Positions 60,501 to 64,000 of a DNA stretch of 64,000 nucleotides are shown in pieces. The stretch lies in NCBI RefSeq assembly GCF_000003195.3, contig NC_012874.2, forward strand, positions 60,579,768-60,643,767, written 5' to 3'. Every line of letters begins with the position of its first letter. Position 1 is the first letter of the stretch. Source of the DNA: Sorghum bicolor. Its lineage: Eukaryota; Streptophyta; Magnoliopsida; Poales; Poaceae. The notes under the pieces were generated by a model. The model saw only the letters and a program-made list of their open reading frames with translations. It searched no databases and had not been told where the DNA came from. A program made the translations under genes and the position numbers.

Positions 60501-63207
60501 GTACCTTTTGACAGCAGCGAATAAACATAGATGTAAAGTAGGTATATGCTTCAACTAGGTCCGGTTCTTGATCACAGGTATAAGAAGAATTCAGAGCTGA
60601 TATTGAAGATGCAGAGCTAAGTGTTTCAAAAGTCCTAACACATAAAGCCCCATATTCTTCTTTGTGGCCAAACTCTTCAATAACATTGGCAGCTGAAATT
60701 TGAATGAGGTCAAGTAGAGTCAACAAATTTATTGAAATAAGATGCCATGCTATTAATTTAGCGATAATTATTAGCATAACATATAGAAACCTTCCATGGA
60801 TATGTATAGTTATGATTCTATGTGCTAGTTCAGGAAACTATGTCTAGTAGCATGGCATGGTACTTCAAAAGCATATAAAAAGTACATATAGCTGAATAAA
60901 AGGCACTTAAGGCAGGCATATCTTTGAAACTCATACACATTTGCTTAGTTTTTTTTTTAATATTTGCTTTAGTTTAAGAGATCAACAATAGCCAAACTCT
61001 TACTTACATTATGATCAACTATTAACCCTTGTTATGACAAGGTGCAGAGAATAATCTTTTTTTAATAGAATTTTGGAAGCAAAAAAAAATAGTTGTGCAT
61101 AAAAGTATAGCTCCTTGCCTGTCCTCAAGAAGCAGTCATGCCTTTGAAACAGCAAGAAATTTGCAGATAAGCACTCCATAACTTTAGGTAATAAAATATG
61201 AAAGTGGTGTCCTGTAAAATACAAATGCATAAGAAATTGATTTATTTGCTATGCAACTTGAATTTTCTAATTTTAAAAATCCATTTAACTTACCGCAAGA
61301 ATGCATAGCAGAAGAAAGAGAACGACATACAGCTGCAGATAAGTTCACATTCTCCATATGAGATGATCGGAAAAGCTTTTCAAGAAGTGGCCAAAGTATT
61401 CCAAGAAGAACTATAATTATATCATCATCAACCAGACCAGATGTGACTGATGTAGCCAAATGATGAAACAAAGCACTCATCCTGTAGAAGGGTATAAATC
61501 GCTTATATTGTAGATAATATCAAACTTCCAGCTTCTTAACGAATAATTGAATAGCCATTAGCCAAAAAGCAAAAACAGGCCAGTGATATGCTGCCTTGTG
61601 CAAAAAGAAGGAACAGACTAGTTGTAAGATTCTGACAAGTCCAATCGATTGCTCAACATCACCCAGTACTGGTGCAGCATTACTTAAAGGAAAAGGAACA
61701 TCAAACTAGAGCATGAAGCAATACAAAAACATACCTGTAAAGACCACGGACAGCAAGATCCAACGATTGTGTATAAGCAGCTGGATTTTGCCTTAGCGAT
61801 TGATCTCTGTCTATGTCAATCTGGAAAATGGAAAGTCCAGAATTTGATGATGACACATTCCTTAACAGTTCATGTGTGGATTTTGTAAGAAAGGCTACAC
61901 TACGGAAAGAGAACATACAATCTTTTCCACTGCTGAGTAACTGGAACAAAGTAACCTGGCCAGTGAACTTTTCTTCAACTCTTTTTCACTAACAGAACTT
62001 AAAGCATGTGTGATTGCACTAATTATCTCTTCTTCATCCTCTAGCTGCAGGTTCCCTTTATTCATGCCCTGTAAGAACACTATATTTTAAATATTACATT
62101 GCATACAATGCCCAAACAAGAAAGATTTATCAAGTTACACCTTTAAAGCGTGTATAAATGGGATTTAATTAACTTATGGCATGCAATGCTAAACCATTAA
62201 CTGAGCATATATGAGTTTATGACAGCAGTAGCCAAAGAAGAAACTAATGAAAATAGTTTGTCCGATTAGCAAGCATATGGAAACTGAAACGAACTTTCTT
62301 TATAGATGAACAAGTTTCATGATATTTATTTAGTTGTGATGATACCATGGCCATGCATGTAAGCAATGTCGTATCCACTGCATAAACTAAAACCTAAAGA
62401 CCAACAAAAGCTTTCGTTGACAACCAAAGTAACAAATGCTCCAACCATCAGCTTGTTGAATATAGAAGGGCTATCCCTATCATCACCTCTTAGAGAATAA
62501 GAAGATGTGCTAGTAAAATCAATGAAAATATTTTCAGCAACCTTCTCAGTACTAAGTTGATATGTCAGAAGTATAATCTGATATGGGTATAGCCATATTC
62601 AATATATTGTATCTTTAGTTATGACCAATATCATTTAGAATATTGTGGTAGAATAATTTGGCAATGTAGAAGGAATAATGTTACCTCACTAATCCAGAAA
62701 AGAATTTCAAGGTTCTGAGGTTCATGGATGAATGAAGGAGCATCCTCACAAAGTTTGCGCAAGGCTAACGAGCAAGCATTTGATGATATAGATTTTGAAA
62801 TTCCTGACGCACAAAACAGGCTGTACATAATGATAAAAAACAAATTTAACAGTCATAGTGAATACATAGAATCCTTAAACTTCACAAACATTAAAAATAC
62901 TTACAGTAAGGGCTTAATGTTACTTTGAGAAGACGATAGCCACTTTGAGTACGAACCAATGACATCACCAAACGATTTATATACCTTGACAGAAAAGAAA
63001 AAGAAATTAGCATTACCTTCATAAACTATGATAAAGAAAAAAACATAGTGTATATATAATAGAAAAAATGAAAACATATGGAATAAGTCCTACCAAAAAC
63101 AAACTTCCATTCAGTTCAACAGGTGTTCTGCTGGACAAAATGTTTACAAAATGCATTATGATTGAAAAATCGAAGGAGCTTTCATCTTGTAAAATCGTAT
63201 CAGCAAC
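51551..63207 (-). CDS. Importin-beta family nuclear transport receptor (transportin-3/importin-13/MOS14-like), 3' part
   Basis: Twelve exons: 63207-63094, 62984-62905, 62820-62685, 62068-61919, 61820-61735, 61481-61294, 61211-61119, 60692-60505, 60391-60280, 53940-53783, 52306-52190 and 51781-51551. Phases join without a stop and give 550 C-terminal residues; the 5' exons lie beyond 64000. The protein is all-helical HEAT/ARM type: [97 protein letters not shown] and the end [20 protein letters not shown]. The pattern fits receptors that import SR splicing factors and other cargo with RanGTP, but I cannot separate transportin-3 from importin-13 types. The intron after exon 61211-61119 starts with GC rather than GT (cag|gcaagg). 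Retroelements fill the introns 53941-60279 and 52307-53782 without touching exons. Confidence 0.88.
52609..53732 (+). mobile_element. LTR plus partial gag of a retrotransposon, in an importin intron
   Basis: An LTR at about 52609-52992 (cgttagagtacgtaagggac ... ccagccatataaca) is followed by the Met-tRNA primer-binding site tggtatcaga at 52995-53004 and by GC-rich gag-like DNA ([37 protein letters not shown]). No second LTR is present. The pentamer aatac flanks both sides (52604-52608 and 53733-53737), suggesting insertion of a truncated copy or loss of the rest. It is a relic with no intact gene. Confidence 0.6.
53941..54588. other. Importin intron, left of the Copia insertion
   Basis: Non-coding intron sequence; nothing recognised. 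Confidence 0.6.
54589..54908 (+). repeat. 5' LTR of the young Copia element
   Basis: 320 bp, tgacagggttagcctagtgt to cagttcatgccaaca. It contains a likely TATA box (ctatatatgcagcag near 54770). Confidence 0.92.
54948..59626 (+). pseudogene. Copia gag-pol polyprotein, near-intact with one frameshift and one stop
   Basis: Gag (Ala-rich start, then [20 protein letters not shown] and [20 protein letters not shown]) leads to a zinc knuckle [14 protein letters not shown] at 56119-56160, protease [13 protein letters not shown], pre-integrase [19 protein letters not shown], integrase DLCGPV / MVDDASRF / RTDNGGEF / NGVVERRNQ, reverse transcriptase [20 protein letters not shown] and the catalytic [10 protein letters not shown] near 58645, and RNase [21 protein letters not shown] small deletion near 57395-57412 shifts the frame between PYEARAVG and [16 protein letters not shown] at 58364-58366 interrupts ...LLTLAA / [14 protein letters not shown] in one frame. 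The conventional ATG at 54948 opens only nine codons before a stop in another frame. The last stop TGA at 59624-59626 overlaps the first bases of the right LTR. Confidence 0.92.
59624..59959 (+). repeat. 3' LTR of the young Copia element
   Basis: 336 bp; same as 54589-54908 plus a 15-bp tandem duplication near 59671-59685. It ends cagttcacgccaaca. Confidence 0.92.
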
Positions 63208-64000
63208 CTGAAATTCAACAATTTATCAGCACACTCTTCCTAGCATGGTTGTGTCCAAACATACAGTGATATGCACATGTCTAAGCAACTAAAAATGAAA
63301 AGAACTTATAACTTGCAGAATATAACTATAACAAAATAGTACTGTGCAAAACACACATGATGCCATTCACTATGCAATTAAAAGATAGGGAATCATCTCT
63401 TGATTGGTTCAAAAGCAATTATAGGTGTGATTTTATAAATATTCAAAACTTATGGCCCATTTAAATCAATTTGATGTGCCCCCAATTGAACCCTCTGAAT
63501 GCAACAAGCTGTTCCCATAGAAGTTTGAAGTGCAGCTTGGCAGAGCTCTCAAAGCAGCTTCCAGCCAGTATATTGCACAGAAGTGATTCTACGTTGATTC
63601 TAAGAAGTGATTCTCTAGGAACTGAGAGAAGTAGTTTCTCCTGATTCACTTCCTGAATAGAATCACTTCTTACATAGGATTTATCCTAGGTTCATAGACA
63701 ATCACTTTCAGCCACATAATCACTTTTCTCAAAGAATCACTTCACACGAATCAGGAGCAGGAGGAGGTGAGGAGCTCTACCAAACAGGCCCTAAGTGATA
63801 TAGGTTTGTTTTAGAGATAGACATAATATCATACAGGTTTCTTTTAGATATGGACAAAATTCAAAGGATGTAAAGATATGGGAGGCCGTAGTCATAGAAT
63901 ATAGTGAAAAAGCAGGTAAACAGCAATAAAATTAATATAGTCCATGAGGATCAAGTTATTTACATCCTATGACAACAATTTGAAACTTTTACCAAGTAGT
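63208..64000 (-). other. Importin intron running off the window
   Basis: No exon of the importin gene was found upstream of 63207 inside the window. Apart from the MITE at 63521-63794 it is AT-rich intron DNA. Confidence 0.6.
63521..63794. mobile_element. hAT-like MITE in an importin intron
   Basis: The right end ggagctctaccaaacaggccc, reversed, is the common grass terminus gggcctgtttggtagagctc. The left end gcagcttggcagagctctc is a degraded mirror. The interior is strongly palindromic with repeated agaatcacttct / agaagtgattct. It has no coding capacity. The left boundary is approximate. Confidence 0.6.

Noticed and set aside
62728..62928. Plus-strand frame overlapping an importin exon
   Set aside because: It is the antisense of exon 62820-62685. 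The minus strand joins neighbouring exons in phase.

Overview
The window is nuclear DNA from a grass, most likely a panicoid/andropogonoid such as a sorghum, sugarcane, Miscanthus or maize relative. The evidence is plant GT-AG introns, very GC-rich first exons, CACTA elements with grass-type 'ttgccgagtg' and 'tttagcaccggt' subterminal repeats, Copia and Gypsy retrotransposons, a Helitron and several grass MITEs. Species is inferred from style, not proven. I found no bacterial, organellar or viral genes.

Four host genes could be reconstructed exon by exon. Two are tandem, co-oriented DUF247 genes (9583-11070 and 15708-17392, + strand, two exons each). Convergent to them is an intact 13-exon gene on the minus strand (17897-24141) for a multi-pass membrane protein related to heparan-alpha-glucosaminide N-acetyltransferase. 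At the right edge is the 3' part (12 exons, 550 residues) of a minus-strand importin-beta family gene (transportin-3/importin-13/MOS14-like; 51551-63207). Its 5' part lies beyond the window, and its introns carry a young Copia element, an older LTR fragment and a MITE.

The rest is mostly transposable elements. 1-9225: a decayed En/Spm (CACTA) element entering from the left, with tnp2, TNP1-like and GRF zinc-finger pseudogenes; its right terminus is visible at 9225. 11553-11981: a small Helitron. 13971-14709: two MITEs. 24512-25727 and 32398-34267: two non-autonomous CACTA elements. 25986-30397: a decayed gag-only LTR element, followed by 600 bp of degenerate telomere-like repeats. 36587-45139: an old Copia element with exact GTTTG target duplications, itself split by a 2-kb solo LTR with exact TAGGT duplications. 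45344-46267: a Mutator-like foldback element. 47328-50620: a Gypsy remnant split by another LTR. 54589-59959: a young Copia element, nearly intact apart from one frameshift and one stop.

The most interesting host feature is the DUF247 pair. The duplication extends into the flanks: a 35-bp upstream block is kept in both copies. In grasses a pair of DUF247 genes is the male component of the S and Z self-incompatibility loci. I could not find the small secreted stigma partner here, so that link is only a hypothesis.
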